A DNA stretch of 64,000 bases. It comes from VRUE01 sp963705635. Its GTDB lineage: Bacteria; Actinomycetota; Thermoleophilia; Solirubrobacterales; 70-9. The position numbers and the translations under genes were made by a program. The notes beneath the pieces are model-generated. The model ran no database searches, was not told the DNA's origin, and saw only the letters and a program-made list of their open reading frames with translations. The stretch covers positions 1-64,000 of the forward strand of contig CAVPKH010000003.1 of assembly GCA_963705635.1 (NCBI GenBank). The letters are read 5' to 3'. Positions 24,560 to 33,222 of the stretch are shown in pieces. The first letter of the stretch is position 1; each line of letters opens with the position of its first letter.

Positions 24560-27496
24560 CTAACGGTTCCTCCCGTGTTTGCGGCGCTGCTGCCGGCGGG
24601 CGCGGCGCTGCTCGTTTCGCTCGCGCTGAGCCTCGGCAGCCGGATCGGCAGCGGGCGGCTCGCCGTTGCTCGACGGGCTTGCGCCATCGGCCTCAGGCGG
24701 TGGCTCGGCGATCGCCACGGCGCCCGCCTTGGGCTGCGCCTCCCTCTGCGAGGCGATCTCCGCCTCGATCTCGGCATCGCTCTCCTCTTCGCTGCCGATC
24801 TTTGCCAGCTCGACGTCGTCGGCAAACGCCGGCACGCTGCCGTCGAAGGCGGCGATCCGCTCACGGCGCCGGATGAAGCCCGGCTCGCGTTCCTTCCAGG
24901 CGGTCAGGACCGGCGAGGCGATGAAGATCGACGAGTAGGTCCCGGAGGCGATCCCGACCAGCATCGCGAAGGCGAAGTCCTGCAGCGTGGCACCGCCGAA
25001 TATGAGCAGCGAGGTGACCGCGAGCAGGGTCGTGAAGCTGGTCGCCAGGGAGCGCGTCAGCACCTCGCTCATCGAGCGATTGACGATCTGTGAAAAGGCG
25101 GCACGCGGCATCCGCGGCATGTTCTCGCGCACACGGTCGAAGACGATGATCGTGTCGTAGAGCGAGTAACCAAGGATGGTGAGGAAAGCGGCGACCGTTC
25201 CGCTCGTCACCTCCCGGTCGGTCAAGGAGTAGATGCCCGCGGTGATCAGGATGTCGTGGAAGAGGGCGATCAGCACGGGCACCGCGAACTTGGGGTCGAA
25301 GCGGAAGGCGATGTAGGCGCCGATCACCAGCAGCGAGAAGATCAGCGCCTTGAGCGCGCTGTCGGCCACCTGCTGGCCGAAGGTCGGGCCGACGCTGGTG
25401 CTGTCGAAGCCGTCTTCGGCGACGCCGAACTTAGACTGCAGGGTCGATTGCGCCTCGTGAACGGTGCTGGGCACGAGCTCCCGGGTCTGGATCTGGAAGA
25501 CGTTGGTGCCGAAGACCGGATCGGAGACCTGCTGGATCTCCTCGCCGCTGACGCCAACCGAGTCGAGCGCCTCGCGAACCCCGTCCTCGTCGGTGGGCTT
25601 GACCAACGCGACCTTGATCCGCGTGCCCGATTTGAAGTCAATGCCGAAGTTGAGCTGGTTGACGGCGAGGGAAAGGGCGCCGACGAGCAGGATCACGCCC
25701 GAGATCGTGAAGAACCAGCGGCTCGCGCCCATGAAGTCGAAGTGCCAGCGGATGCCCTCGCGCGTGGCGCCGAGAGCGCTGGGCGAGCGCAGCAGCCGGG
25801 TGCGGCTCAGGCTGCCCAGCAGCGCCTGGGTGAAGACGACGGCGGTGAGCAGGGTGACGATCGTGCCGACGCCGAGGGTGAAGGCGAACCCCTTGACCCC
25901 CGCCGTGGCCAGCACGAAGAGGATGAAGGCGGTGAGCAGGGTGACGACGTTGGCGTCGATGATCGTCGCGATCCCGCGTTTGTAGCCGGCGGCGATTGCG
26001 CTCGACATCGAGCGACCCGCCCGCACCTCCTCCTTTATTCGCTCGAAGATGACGATGTTGGAGTCGGCGGCGATGCCGATCGTCAGGATCAGCCCGGCGA
26101 TGCCCGGCAGCGTCAAGGTGATCGGGATCAGCTTGATCAGGGCGAAGAAAATGATCCCGTAGGCGCCCAGGGCGAGCGAGGCGATCAGGCCGAGGAAGCG
26201 GTAGAAGAGCAGCAGGAAGAGGATCGTCAGGGCGAGGCCGATGAGCCCGGCTTTGATCCCGTCGTGCAGGGCCTGGGTTCCGAGGGTCGCCGAGACCTGC
26301 GTCTGGCTGATCAGCTTGAGGTTGATCGGCAGGGCGCCGATCTGCAGGATCGTCGCCAGGTCCTGGGCCTCGGTGATGCTTTTGAAGCCGCCGGAGATCT
26401 GGGCGCCGGTGCGGCCATCGATCCCGTCCGGGTTGTCGGCGTAGTTGATGAGCGGCCGCGTCTTTACTTCGTTGTCGAGCACCACGGCGAAATGCCCGGA
26501 GGTTTCTTCGGCGGTCTGCGTGCTGCTCGGGCCGATCGCCGAGGCGGCGCCGCGCTGGGCGATCGTGCGGGTCACTTCCTGGAATGCCTGCCGCCCTTTG
26601 TCGGTGAATTCGAAGCTGACGTTCGGTTCCTGGAATTCACCGAATCCCTGCTTGGGGTTGGTGATGTCGCTGCCGGAAAGCGCCGGGCGGTCGCGCAGCG
26701 CGTACCAGCCCGGGTCGGCGTTTTCGAGCACCTGCCCATTGGCGTCGCTGGGCTTTTCCGAGACGATCACGGTCCCCGCCGGGACTTTCCGCACGATCCC
26801 CTTGTGCGACCGTTCGACGCCGGTGGCGCTGATGAAGAGGTCGTCTTCCTTGAACTCCGGGCCGGCGATCAGCTGGTGCGGTTCTTTCTTGGTGAAGAGG
26901 TAGAAGCGCGGCCTGCTGGTCGAGCAGGTGGTGCAGTCCTTGACCGGCTCCTGTTCGGAGGCGAGCTGGACCGCGTTGTAGGCCAGCGGGAAGGCGCCGG
27001 CGAAGAGCAGCTGCTGTTCCGGGCGTTTGTTGACTGGGCGCCCCGCTTCTTTCCATTCTTCGGTCGCCTTGGCGATCGCGGCTTTGGGGGCTTCCTTGCC
27101 CGGATGGCCGCCGATCGCCTTCTGTTGGCCGATCAGGTTCTTCTCCCAGTCGTAGAAGTAGAGCTGGGCGGTGGTGCCGACCTGATCGATCGCCCGCTGG
27201 GCGTTCGTCACATCGGGAAGGCTGACCGAGATCTCCGCCGTGCCGAGGCGGGAGACTTCGGGCTCGGAAACGCCGAGCTGATCGACTCGCTCGCGAATGA
27301 TCTCGATCGAGTGATCGATGTCTTCGCCGCTGACGGTTTTGACCTCGCCGGTCGGCGTCCCCTCGTAGATCAGCTCGACGCCTCCCTTGAGGTCGAGCCC
27401 GAGCTTGGTCGGGTTGTTGACGATGACCAGCGCCGACGCGGCGATCAGGCCGAGGACGAAGAGCAGGACGAAGAGGTTTTTGCGCCGTTTGCCCAT
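24560..27496 (-). CDS. secDF: protein translocase subunits SecD and SecF fused
   Basis: This is one 978-residue protein. The SecD half begins with a single helix (NLFVLLFVLGLIAASALVIV), GLDLKGGVELIYEG and the large periplasmic-type P1 domain, followed by five helices ending near residue 560. The SecF half starts at about residue 585 (RWHFDFMGASRWFFTISGVILLVG) with GIDFKSGTRI and later LGYSLYDTIIVFDRVREN. The C-terminal 100 residues are charged and probably cytoplasmic. SecDF uses the proton gradient to pull proteins out of the SecYEG channel. The head-to-tail fusion is known in some bacteria; many actinobacteria keep two genes. yajC is not adjacent; a zinc-ribbon/PAS gene is upstream. Confidence 0.95.
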   Translation of the reverse strand: MGKRRKNLFVLLFVLGLIAASALVIVNNPTKLGLDLKGGVELIYEGTPTGEVKTVSGEDIDHSIEIIRERVDQLGVSEPEVSRLGTAEISVSLPDVTNAQRAIDQVGTTAQLYFYDWEKNLIGQQKAIGGHPGKEAPKAAIAKATEEWKEAGRPVNKRPEQQLLFAGAFPLAYNAVQLASEQEPVKDCTTCSTSRPRFYLFTKKEPHQLIAGPEFKEDDLFISATGVERSHKGIVRKVPAGTVIVSEKPSDANGQVLENADPGWYALRDRPALSGSDITNPKQGFGEFQEPNVSFEFTDKGRQAFQEVTRTIAQRGAASAIGPSSTQTAEETSGHFAVVLDNEVKTRPLINYADNPDGIDGRTGAQISGGFKSITEAQDLATILQIGALPINLKLISQTQVSATLGTQALHDGIKAGLIGLALTILFLLLFYRFLGLIASLALGAYGIIFFALIKLIPITLTLPGIAGLILTIGIAADSNIVIFERIKEEVRAGRSMSSAIAAGYKRGIATIIDANVVTLLTAFILFVLATAGVKGFAFTLGVGTIVTLLTAVVFTQALLGSLSRTRLLRSPSALGATREGIRWHFDFMGASRWFFTISGVILLVGALSLAVNQLNFGIDFKSGTRIKVALVKPTDEDGVREALDSVGVSGEEIQQVSDPVFGTNVFQIQTRELVPSTVHEAQSTLQSKFGVAEDGFDSTSVGPTFGQQVADSALKALIFSLLVIGAYIAFRFDPKFAVPVLIALFHDILITAGIYSLTDREVTSGTVAAFLTILGYSLYDTIIVFDRVRENMPRMPRAAFSQIVNRSMSEVLTRSLATSFTTLLAVTSLLIFGGATLQDFAFAMLVGIASGTYSSIFIASPVLTAWKEREPGFIRRRERIAAFDGSVPAFADDVELAKIGSEEESDAEIEAEIASQREAQPKAGAVAIAEPPPEADGASPSSNGEPPAADPAAEAQRERNEQRRARRQQRRKHGRNR

Positions 27497-27503
27497 GCCC
27501 CCC

Positions 27504-27992
27504 TCAACTCTCCGGGGTGAGGACGATCAGCAGTCCTCCGTCGTCGTCGTAGGCGGGAAAGACGTCGGCCACCGCCTCCGCGGGGATGTCCCCTTCGGCG
27601 TTGACGGAGACGCGCTTGCCGAGCGAGCGCACGCCCCACTCCAGCGAGGTCTCGATCGGATCGGTGCTGCCGTCGCCATTGCTATCCGCCGTCTCGCCGC
27701 CCTCTCCCCCCTCGCGCCACTGCAGCCCGAGCACTTCCTGAACCGGCCGGCCGATCACGTCCTCGTCGGTGAGCCCGGTCAGCTCGAAGCTGCCGCGGCC
27801 GGCATCGATCACGCGGGCTTTCTGGTCGCAGACGAAGAAGGCGGCGTTGGGCGCCGGGTAGTAGTCGTCGAGCAGCTCGAAGACGAAGCCAAAGCCACAT
27901 TTCGAGCAGCCCTTCGGGCGCGCGCTGAAGCCCGCCGTGCGATCGGCGCTGACCTCCCTGTGGCCGCAGTTGGGGCAGATGAAGAACGGCAC
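27504..27992 (-). CDS. zinc-ribbon and PAS-domain protein
   Basis: The 162-residue protein starts with a four-cysteine ribbon (CPNCGHREVS...CSKCGFGF). A PAS-like domain from about residue 40 to 140 follows (NAAFFVCDQKARVIDAGRGSFELTGLTDEDVIGRPVQEVLGL), with an acidic Asp/Gly insert in the middle. PAS domains sense ligands or redox state, or mediate protein contact; there is no output domain. It sits 7 bases upstream of secDF and 14 bases downstream of ruvB on the same strand, so it is probably co-transcribed with both. Its role is unknown. Confidence 0.7.
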   Translation of the reverse strand: MPFFICPNCGHREVSADRTAGFSARPKGCSKCGFGFVFELLDDYYPAPNAAFFVCDQKARVIDAGRGSFELTGLTDEDVIGRPVQEVLGLQWREGGEGGETADSNGDGSTDPIETSLEWGVRSLGKRVSVNAEGDIPAEAVADVFPAYDDDGGLLIVLTPES

Positions 27993-28006
27993 CCCCCGCA
28001 GGTTAC

Positions 28007-29089
28007 TCAGAACAGGCTGTTCGCTCTTTCGGGCGTGGGCAGCCCCAGGTGCTCGTAGGCCCTCGGAGTGAGCACGCGACCGCGCGGAGTGCGCTTCAGC
28101 AAGCCCTGTTGGAGCAGGTAGGGCTCGAGCACATCCTCGATCGTGTCGGCCTCCTCGCCGATCGCGACCGCCAGGGTCGAGAGCCCAACCGGGCCGCCGG
28201 CGAACTTGGTCGCGACCGTGTCGAGCAGGGCGCGATCGCTGCGATCGAGGCCGCCGGCGTCGACCTCGAGCATCGCCAGCGCCGCCGTGGCTACCTCGGC
28301 GTCGATCGCGCCGCGGTCCTTGACCTGGGCGAAATCACGCACGCGCTTGAGCAGGCGATTGGCGACGCGCGGGGTGCCGCGGGAGCGCTCGGCGATCGTC
28401 CGGGCCCCGGCCGCGTCGATCTCGACGCCGAGGATTCCGGAGGAGCGGATGATGATCTGGGCCAGGTGGTCGGGGTCGTAGTGCTCGAGGCGATGAGAGA
28501 GGCCGAAGCGATCGCGCAGCGGCGTCGTCAGCAGGCCCGCCCTGGTCGTGGCGCCGATCAGCGTGAACGGCGGCAGCGGCAGGGTGACCGTGCGGGCGCC
28601 GGCGCCCTGGCCGAGCACGACCGGCAGCTCGCCGTCCTCCATCGCCGGGTAGAGCGTCTCCTCGACCGCGCGCCCGAGCCTGTGGATCTCGTCGACGAAG
28701 AAGACGCTGCCCGGCTCCAGGGCGGTGAGGAAGGAGGCGACGTCGGCCTTGCGCTCCAGCGCCGGGCCCGCGGTCTGCACCATCGGCACGCCCATCTCCT
28801 CGGCGACGATGTGGGCCAGTGAGGTCTTGCCCAGGCCCGGCGGGCCGGCCAGCAGCACGTGATCGAGTGGCTCGCCGCGTTCCCGCGCCGCCTCGATGAA
28901 GATCGCCAGCTGCTCGGTCACCTGCTCCTGGTTGACGAAGTCGGCAAGCGTGCGCGGTCGCAGCGAGCGGTCGAGGTCCTCGTCGGGGAGGTCCGAGCGC
29001 GCGTCGTGGACGCGGACCTCGGCGTCGATCGGCACCGGCTCCTGGTCGATCCCGGGGGTGCGAATGCGCTTGCCACCGATCTCGCTCAC
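28007..29089 (-). CDS. ruvB: Holliday junction branch-migration ATPase RuvB
   Basis: The 360-residue AAA+ protein has a Walker A (LLAGPPGLGKTSLAHIVA), Walker B (VFFVDEIHRL), sensor 1 and arginine-finger region (GATTRAGLLTTPLRDRFG). A winged-helix C-terminus (LQQGLLKRTPRGRVLTPRAYEHLG) completes it. RuvB hexamers drive branch migration of Holliday junctions with RuvA. The GTG start at 29089 overlaps the ruvA stop (GTGA), so translation is coupled in the order ruvC-ruvA-ruvB. The N-terminus is about 25 residues longer than in E. coli and acidic. Confidence 0.97.
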   Translation of the reverse strand: MSEIGGKRIRTPGIDQEPVPIDAEVRVHDARSDLPDEDLDRSLRPRTLADFVNQEQVTEQLAIFIEAARERGEPLDHVLLAGPPGLGKTSLAHIVAEEMGVPMVQTAGPALERKADVASFLTALEPGSVFFVDEIHRLGRAVEETLYPAMEDGELPVVLGQGAGARTVTLPLPPFTLIGATTRAGLLTTPLRDRFGLSHRLEHYDPDHLAQIIIRSSGILGVEIDAAGARTIAERSRGTPRVANRLLKRVRDFAQVKDRGAIDAEVATAALAMLEVDAGGLDRSDRALLDTVATKFAGGPVGLSTLAVAIGEEADTIEDVLEPYLLQQGLLKRTPRGRVLTPRAYEHLGLPTPERANSLF

Positions 29090-29685
29090 CCGGTCTTGCT
29101 CCTCGACGCGCCGGCCTTGCGCAGGGCGGCGGCCACCAGCTCCTCGGGCTCGCCGCCCTCGATTCCTTCAAGCAGCTGCTCGGCCTCCAGCGGCGCGTAG
29201 CCCAGGTTGACGAGGCCGTCGCGGGCGAGGCCGCGGGCATCGGCGCCGTCGGCGCCGGAGAGCGCGACCTCAACCTCCAGCGCCCCTGCGACCTTCTCGC
29301 GCAGCTCGACGATGATCCGCTCCGAGGTGCGTTTGCCGATGCCCGGCACCGCCTGGAAGCGCTTGGCGTCACCGGCGGCGATCGCCCTCAGCAACTCGCG
29401 CGCGGGGCCTCCGGAGAGGGCCGAGAGCGCCACCTTGGGCCCGATTCCGCTGACCGAGATCAGCTCGCCGAAGAGATCGCGCTCCTCCTCGGAGGCAAAG
29501 CCGAAGAGGGAAAGGGAGTCTTCGCGCGAGATCAGCTCGGCGTGGAGGAAGACCTCGCGCCCGGTGGCGGGAACCGCCTTCAGCGTCTCGGCCGAGACCG
29601 CGAGCCTGTAGCCGACGCCGCCGGCATCGACCACGACGTGGTCGGGGCGGCGCACCATGACCTCGCCGCGGACCGCCGCGATCAT
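29086..29685 (-). CDS. ruvA: Holliday junction DNA-binding protein RuvA
   Basis: The 199-residue protein has the N-terminal OB-fold (MIAAVRGEVMVRRPDHVVVDAGGVGYRLAV), two helix-hairpin-helix units (LISVSGIGPKVALSALS and FQAVPGIGKRTSERIIVEL), and the C-terminal domain that contacts RuvB (DGLVNLGYAPLEAEQLLEG). Length equals the family norm. ATG 29685 overlaps the ruvC stop (ATGA). The open frame extends upstream, but only as a shadow of ruvC. Confidence 0.96.
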   Translation of the reverse strand: MIAAVRGEVMVRRPDHVVVDAGGVGYRLAVSAETLKAVPATGREVFLHAELISREDSLSLFGFASEEERDLFGELISVSGIGPKVALSALSGGPARELLRAIAAGDAKRFQAVPGIGKRTSERIIVELREKVAGALEVEVALSGADGADARGLARDGLVNLGYAPLEAEQLLEGIEGGEPEELVAAALRKAGASRSKTG

Positions 29686-30209
29686 CCCGCCAGCCTCTGC
29701 GGCGCGGCTTCCCCGGCCGCCTGCACCGCGGCCTGGTGGCCGCTGCCGCCGCCGTGGCAGATCGCCACCGCGAGGGCGTCGGCAGCGTGGTCCGGCGTCG
29801 GCGGCTCGGCCAGCCCGAGCAGGGTCCCGACCATTCGCTGCACCTGCTCCTTGCCGGCCCCGCCGGAGCCGCAGACCGCCTTCTTGATCGCCTGCGGGGT
29901 GTAGGTGAAGCAGCCCACCCCGCGCTGCGCGGCAGCCAGCATCGCGGCGCCGCTGGCGCGACCCACGGCCATCGCCGAGTGCACGTTCTTGCCGAAGTAG
30001 AGGTCCTCGAGCGCCATCGCCGCCGGCTCGTGCCACTCGATCAGCTCCGAGAGGGCGCTGTGGATCCGCTCCAGCCGCCGCTCCAGCGGCAGCTCGGGCG
30101 AGGTCTCGACCACACCGCCGTCGAGGGCGACCATGCGGCTGCCCTCGATCCTGACCACGCCGAAGCCGAGGTTGGCGGCGCCGGGGTCGATCCCCATCAC
30201 GACTTGCAT
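29682..30209 (-). CDS. ruvC: crossover junction endodeoxyribonuclease RuvC
   Basis: The 175-residue RNase H-fold nuclease has its four acidic catalytic positions visible: GIDPGAANLGFG, ALEDLYFGKN and the C-terminal DHAADALAVAICHG pair. It cleaves Holliday junctions symmetrically in complex with RuvAB. It is first in the ruvC-ruvA-ruvB coupled set. A hairpin at 30226-30254 separates it from yebC, on the same strand upstream, so ruvC may have its own promoter. Confidence 0.96.
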   Translation of the reverse strand: MQVVMGIDPGAANLGFGVVRIEGSRMVALDGGVVETSPELPLERRLERIHSALSELIEWHEPAAMALEDLYFGKNVHSAMAVGRASGAAMLAAAQRGVGCFTYTPQAIKKAVCGSGGAGKEQVQRMVGTLLGLAEPPTPDHAADALAVAICHGGGSGHQAAVQAAGEAAPQRLAG

Positions 30210-30225
30210 GGGAAGTGATTCTGGG

Positions 30226-30254
30226 CCTCGACCCGGATGCCTTCCGGGCCGAGG
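30226..30254 (-). terminator. hairpin between yebC and ruvC
   Basis: CCTCG-A-CCCGGA pairs with TCCGGG-C-CGAGG around a short loop, with one internal mismatch. It lies just after the yebC stop at 30261 on the minus strand and about 17 bases before ruvC. There is no T-run; it may reduce read-through rather than end transcription completely. Confidence 0.45.
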
Positions 30255-30260
30255 GAGGCG

Positions 30261-31010
30261 CTAGGCGGCGAGTTTTTCGAGGATCTCCTGCGGAACGTCG
30301 AAATTGGCGTGGACTTCGTTAACGTCGTCGTGCTCTTCCAGCGCGTCGAAGAGGCGCAGCAGGTCTTCCGCCTCGCTGCCCTTGACCACCACCGTGCTCT
30401 TCGGCTCGATTGCGATCTCGGCGGATTGCACCTCCACCCCGGCCCCCTCGAGCGCCTCGCGCACCGCGCTCAGATCGCTCGGCTCGCTGACCACCCGCAG
30501 CTGCTCGCCGTCCTCGCGCACGTCCTCGGCGCCGGCGTCGATCGCGACGATCAGGTCGTCCTCGCCGTAGCGGCCGGCGTCGACCGCGACGACGCCGCGT
30601 TTCTCGAAGATCCAGGCGACCGAGCCCGGCTCGCCGAGGCTGCCGTGGTGCTTGCTGAAGGCGTGGCGGACATCGGCGCTGGTGCGGTTGCGATTGTCGG
30701 TCAGCGCCTCGACCAGGATCGCCGCGCCTCCGGGGCCGTAGCCCTCGAAGAGGACCTGCTCGATCGCGTCGGCATCGGTGCCGATACCGCTGCCGCGATC
30801 GATCGCGCGCTGGATGTTGTCTTTCGGCATCGAGGCGTCGCGCGCCTTCTGAACCGCGGTCGCCAGCGACGGGTTGGCGTCGGGATCGCCGCCCCCGTCG
30901 CGCGCCGCAACCGTGATCGCGCGGGCCAGCTTTGTGAAGAGGCGACCGCGTTTGGCGTCGGCGGCGCCCTTTTTGTGCTTAATCGAAGACCACTTCGAAT
31001 GTCCGGACAT
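30261..31010 (-). CDS. yebC: YebC/PmpR family regulatory protein
   Basis: The 249-residue protein starts MSGHSKWSSIKHKKGAADAKRG, the family hallmark, followed by DGGGDPDANPSLATAVQKARDASMPKDNIQRAI and GYGPGGAAILVEALTDNRNRT. The family includes transcription regulators, and some members are reported to help ribosomes at proline-rich stretches. Its place upstream of ruvC is common in bacteria. ATG 31010 is chosen from the conserved N-terminus. Only 12 bases separate it from the divergent gene at 31023, so each promoter must overlap the other gene. Confidence 0.95.
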   Translation of the reverse strand: MSGHSKWSSIKHKKGAADAKRGRLFTKLARAITVAARDGGGDPDANPSLATAVQKARDASMPKDNIQRAIDRGSGIGTDADAIEQVLFEGYGPGGAAILVEALTDNRNRTSADVRHAFSKHHGSLGEPGSVAWIFEKRGVVAVDAGRYGEDDLIVAIDAGAEDVREDGEQLRVVSEPSDLSAVREALEGAGVEVQSAEIAIEPKSTVVVKGSEAEDLLRLFDALEEHDDVNEVHANFDVPQEILEKLAA

Positions 31011-31022
31011 ACCTGGCATTCT

Positions 31023-31469
31023 ATGAGTGTGGAAATGGCCAGCGAACCCCACCGCGATGGACCGGCACGGGGAGTGGCGGCAGGCATCGTCTTCGTCGCC
31101 ATGCTGGCGGCCGCGCTCTCGCTCTGGACGGCGGTGCCGCTGAGCTGGATCTACATCGCCTCCAAGGTCTCCCACACCCAGTTCCCCAGCGAGGGCCCTT
31201 ACTTCGTCGTCGCCGCCGGCTTCGTCGTCTCGGTCCTCGTCGTCGCCTGGCTGATTGGGCGGCTCAACCGGCTCTACATCCAGATCACCGGCACCAACCG
31301 GCTCGCCCCGATGCGACCGACCTGGCTCAAGAGCCTGCGCGACACCCCGGCCGAGAAAGGGACGACGACGGTCGTCGAGGCCGTGCTCATGGGCTCGGTC
31401 CTGCTCGCGCTGGTGGCGATGACGATCTGGTTCTTCCTCCTCGCCGGCTCGCCGATCGCCAACGGGTAG
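31023..31469 (+). CDS. three-helix membrane protein of unknown function
   Basis: The protein of about 148 residues has a polar N-terminus and three hydrophobic helices: GVAAGIVFVAMLAAALSLWTAVPL, GPYFVVAAGFVVSVLVVAWLIG, and a C-terminal VLMGSVLLALVAMTIWFFLLAG. I do not recognise the family. ATG 31023 or ATG 31035 could be the start. It is divergent from yebC with a 12-base gap and convergent with the M29 aminopeptidase. No functional link is clear. Confidence 0.65.
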   Translation: MSVEMASEPHRDGPARGVAAGIVFVAMLAAALSLWTAVPLSWIYIASKVSHTQFPSEGPYFVVAAGFVVSVLVVAWLIGRLNRLYIQITGTNRLAPMRPTWLKSLRDTPAEKGTTTVVEAVLMGSVLLALVAMTIWFFLLAGSPIANG

Positions 31470-31535
31470 CCAGGCGGGCGACCGACGGCGCCGCGTCGCG
31501 CCCGCCGCCGGGCCGGGCGCGGGCGGGTCTTCGCC

Positions 31536-32639
31536 CTAGACGACGAACTTGCCGTCGACCTGAAAGTCCTCGCCGTCGACCTCGATCTTGCCGCCGAGGC
31601 GGAGATCGCAGACGAGGTCGGTGTGGACGGCGGACTCGTTGACCCCGCCGGACTCCGGGTAGCTGCGGCCCACCGCCATGTGGACGGTGCCGCCGATCTT
31701 CTCGTCGAGCAGGACCTCGAGCGTGCCGCGGTCGATCGCGTAGTTGGTGCCGATCCCCAGCTCGCCGAGGCGGCGGGCGCCCTCGTCGGTGTCGAGCAGC
31801 TGGATCAGGAACTCCTCGCCGCGCTCGGCGCTGGCGTCGACGACGACGCCGGCCTCGAAGCGCAGTCGCACCCCGGAGACCTCGCGGCCGCCGATCACGG
31901 CCGGCAGGTGGAAGGTCACCTCGCCCTCGACCGAGTCCTCGACCGGGCCGGTGAAGAACTCGCCGTCGGGCATGTTGTGGCGACCGTCGCAGGGGATGAA
32001 TTTGCGGCCGGCGATGCCGAGCTTGATGTCGGTGCCCGGCGCGGTGACCCGCACCTCCTCGTGACCCTCGATCCACTCGGCGAGGCGCTCGGTCTCGGCC
32101 GAGGCGCGCTTCCAGGCGGTCAACGGGTCGCTGTCGCCGGCGAGGCAGGCGCCGAAGTAGAAGTCCTCGTAGTCGCTGAGGCTCATCTCCGCCTCGGAGG
32201 CATAGGCGTTGGTCGGGTAGAGCGTGTAGCACCAGCGGAAGTCACCGGCGGCGCTGCGGTCCATCATCTTCGCCATCACCGGGCCGATCGCCGTCTGGCG
32301 CATGGTCTGGCGCTGCGGCGGGACGGCGGAAAGTTCGCGCGTGTTGGAGCTGGCGCCGATGCCGATCCGCACGTCGGCGTTCTCGACCGTCCACTCGGTG
32401 AGCGGTGAGATCCACTTCAGCTGCTCGTCGTTGGCCTCGCCGTAGTAGACCGCCGCCAGCCCGTCGAGGCCGACGTTGAGGATCGGGTGCGCGCCAGCCT
32501 TGAGCACCTCCTCGTAGACCGCGCGCAGCAGCGGCTCGGCGGCGACGTCGCCGTCGATCGAGACCACCTCCCCCGCCTTTACCTCGGTCGAGTAGCCGAC
32601 CAGGATCTTCGCCAGGTTCTCCGCTCTTGGATCTCTCAC
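31536..32639 (-). CDS. M29 family aminopeptidase
   Basis: The 367-residue protein resembles AmpS/PepS (thermophilic aminopeptidase T) enzymes. It has an N-terminal domain MRDPRAENLAKILVGYSTEVKAGEVVSIDG and a C-terminal metal site with E in RLRFEAGVVVDASAERGEEFL. The GIGTNYAIDRGTLEVLLDEKIGGTVHMAVGRSYPESGGVNESAVHTDLV stretch has the expected Glu, His and Asp ligands. It removes N-terminal residues from peptides using two metal ions. The GTG start at 32639 overlaps the pdxT stop (GTGA), an unusual coupling of a peptidase to vitamin B6 synthesis. Confidence 0.9.
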   Translation of the reverse strand: MRDPRAENLAKILVGYSTEVKAGEVVSIDGDVAAEPLLRAVYEEVLKAGAHPILNVGLDGLAAVYYGEANDEQLKWISPLTEWTVENADVRIGIGASSNTRELSAVPPQRQTMRQTAIGPVMAKMMDRSAAGDFRWCYTLYPTNAYASEAEMSLSDYEDFYFGACLAGDSDPLTAWKRASAETERLAEWIEGHEEVRVTAPGTDIKLGIAGRKFIPCDGRHNMPDGEFFTGPVEDSVEGEVTFHLPAVIGGREVSGVRLRFEAGVVVDASAERGEEFLIQLLDTDEGARRLGELGIGTNYAIDRGTLEVLLDEKIGGTVHMAVGRSYPESGGVNESAVHTDLVCDLRLGGKIEVDGEDFQVDGKFVV

Positions 32640-33222
32640 GTCTCCGCCTCCTGGCGCGCGCGGGCGCCCGTCGTCATGGCCATGAAAAGTGCGTGCAGGC
32701 GGGAATCGCCGGTCAGCTCGGGGTGGAAGGCGCAGCAGAGCACCTGTCCCTGGCGAATCGCCACCGGGTGGCCCTCGTAGCTGGCGAGCACCTCCACCCC
32801 CGGCCCGTGCCGCTCGACCCAGGGCGCGCGGATGAAGACCGCGCGCAGCGGCTCGTCGCCGATCCCGTCGATCTCCAGGTCCGCCTCGAAGCTCTGCAGC
32901 TGGCGGCCGAAGGCGTTGCGCGCCGCCGTCGCGTCGATCAAGCCGAGGTGAGCGTCATCGCAGACGATCATGCCGGCGCAGGTGCCGAACACGGTCCCGC
33001 CCGCCTCGAGGTGGCGCGCGGATCGGCCCGCTCCAGGGCCGCCGACTCGATCCCCATCGAGATCGTCGTGCTCTCGCCGCCGGGAATCACCAGCCCGTCG
33101 AATCCGCCGAGGTCGGCGGGCGCCCTGACCTCGCTCACCTCTGCGCCGAGCTCACGCAGCACCTTTGCGTGCGCCTCGAACCCCCCCTGGATGGCGAGAA
33201 CGCCGAGGAGCAGCTCAGGCAC
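32636..33222 (-). CDS. pdxT: pyridoxal 5'-phosphate synthase glutaminase subunit PdxT, frame broken once
   Basis: The first part (VLAIQGGFEAHAKVLRELGAEVSEV, LVIPGGESTTI) and the second (TVFGTCAGMIVCDDA with nucleophile Cys, CAFHPELTGDSRLH with the catalytic His-x-Glu) are in different frames. They join near 33010-33020 at GCCGATCCGCGCGCC. Joined, about 195 residues, normal for PdxT. It hydrolyses glutamine and passes ammonia to PdxS. Start GTG 33222 overlaps the pdxS stop by 8 bases. All catalytic residues are present, so the break is probably an indel error. Confidence 0.9.
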
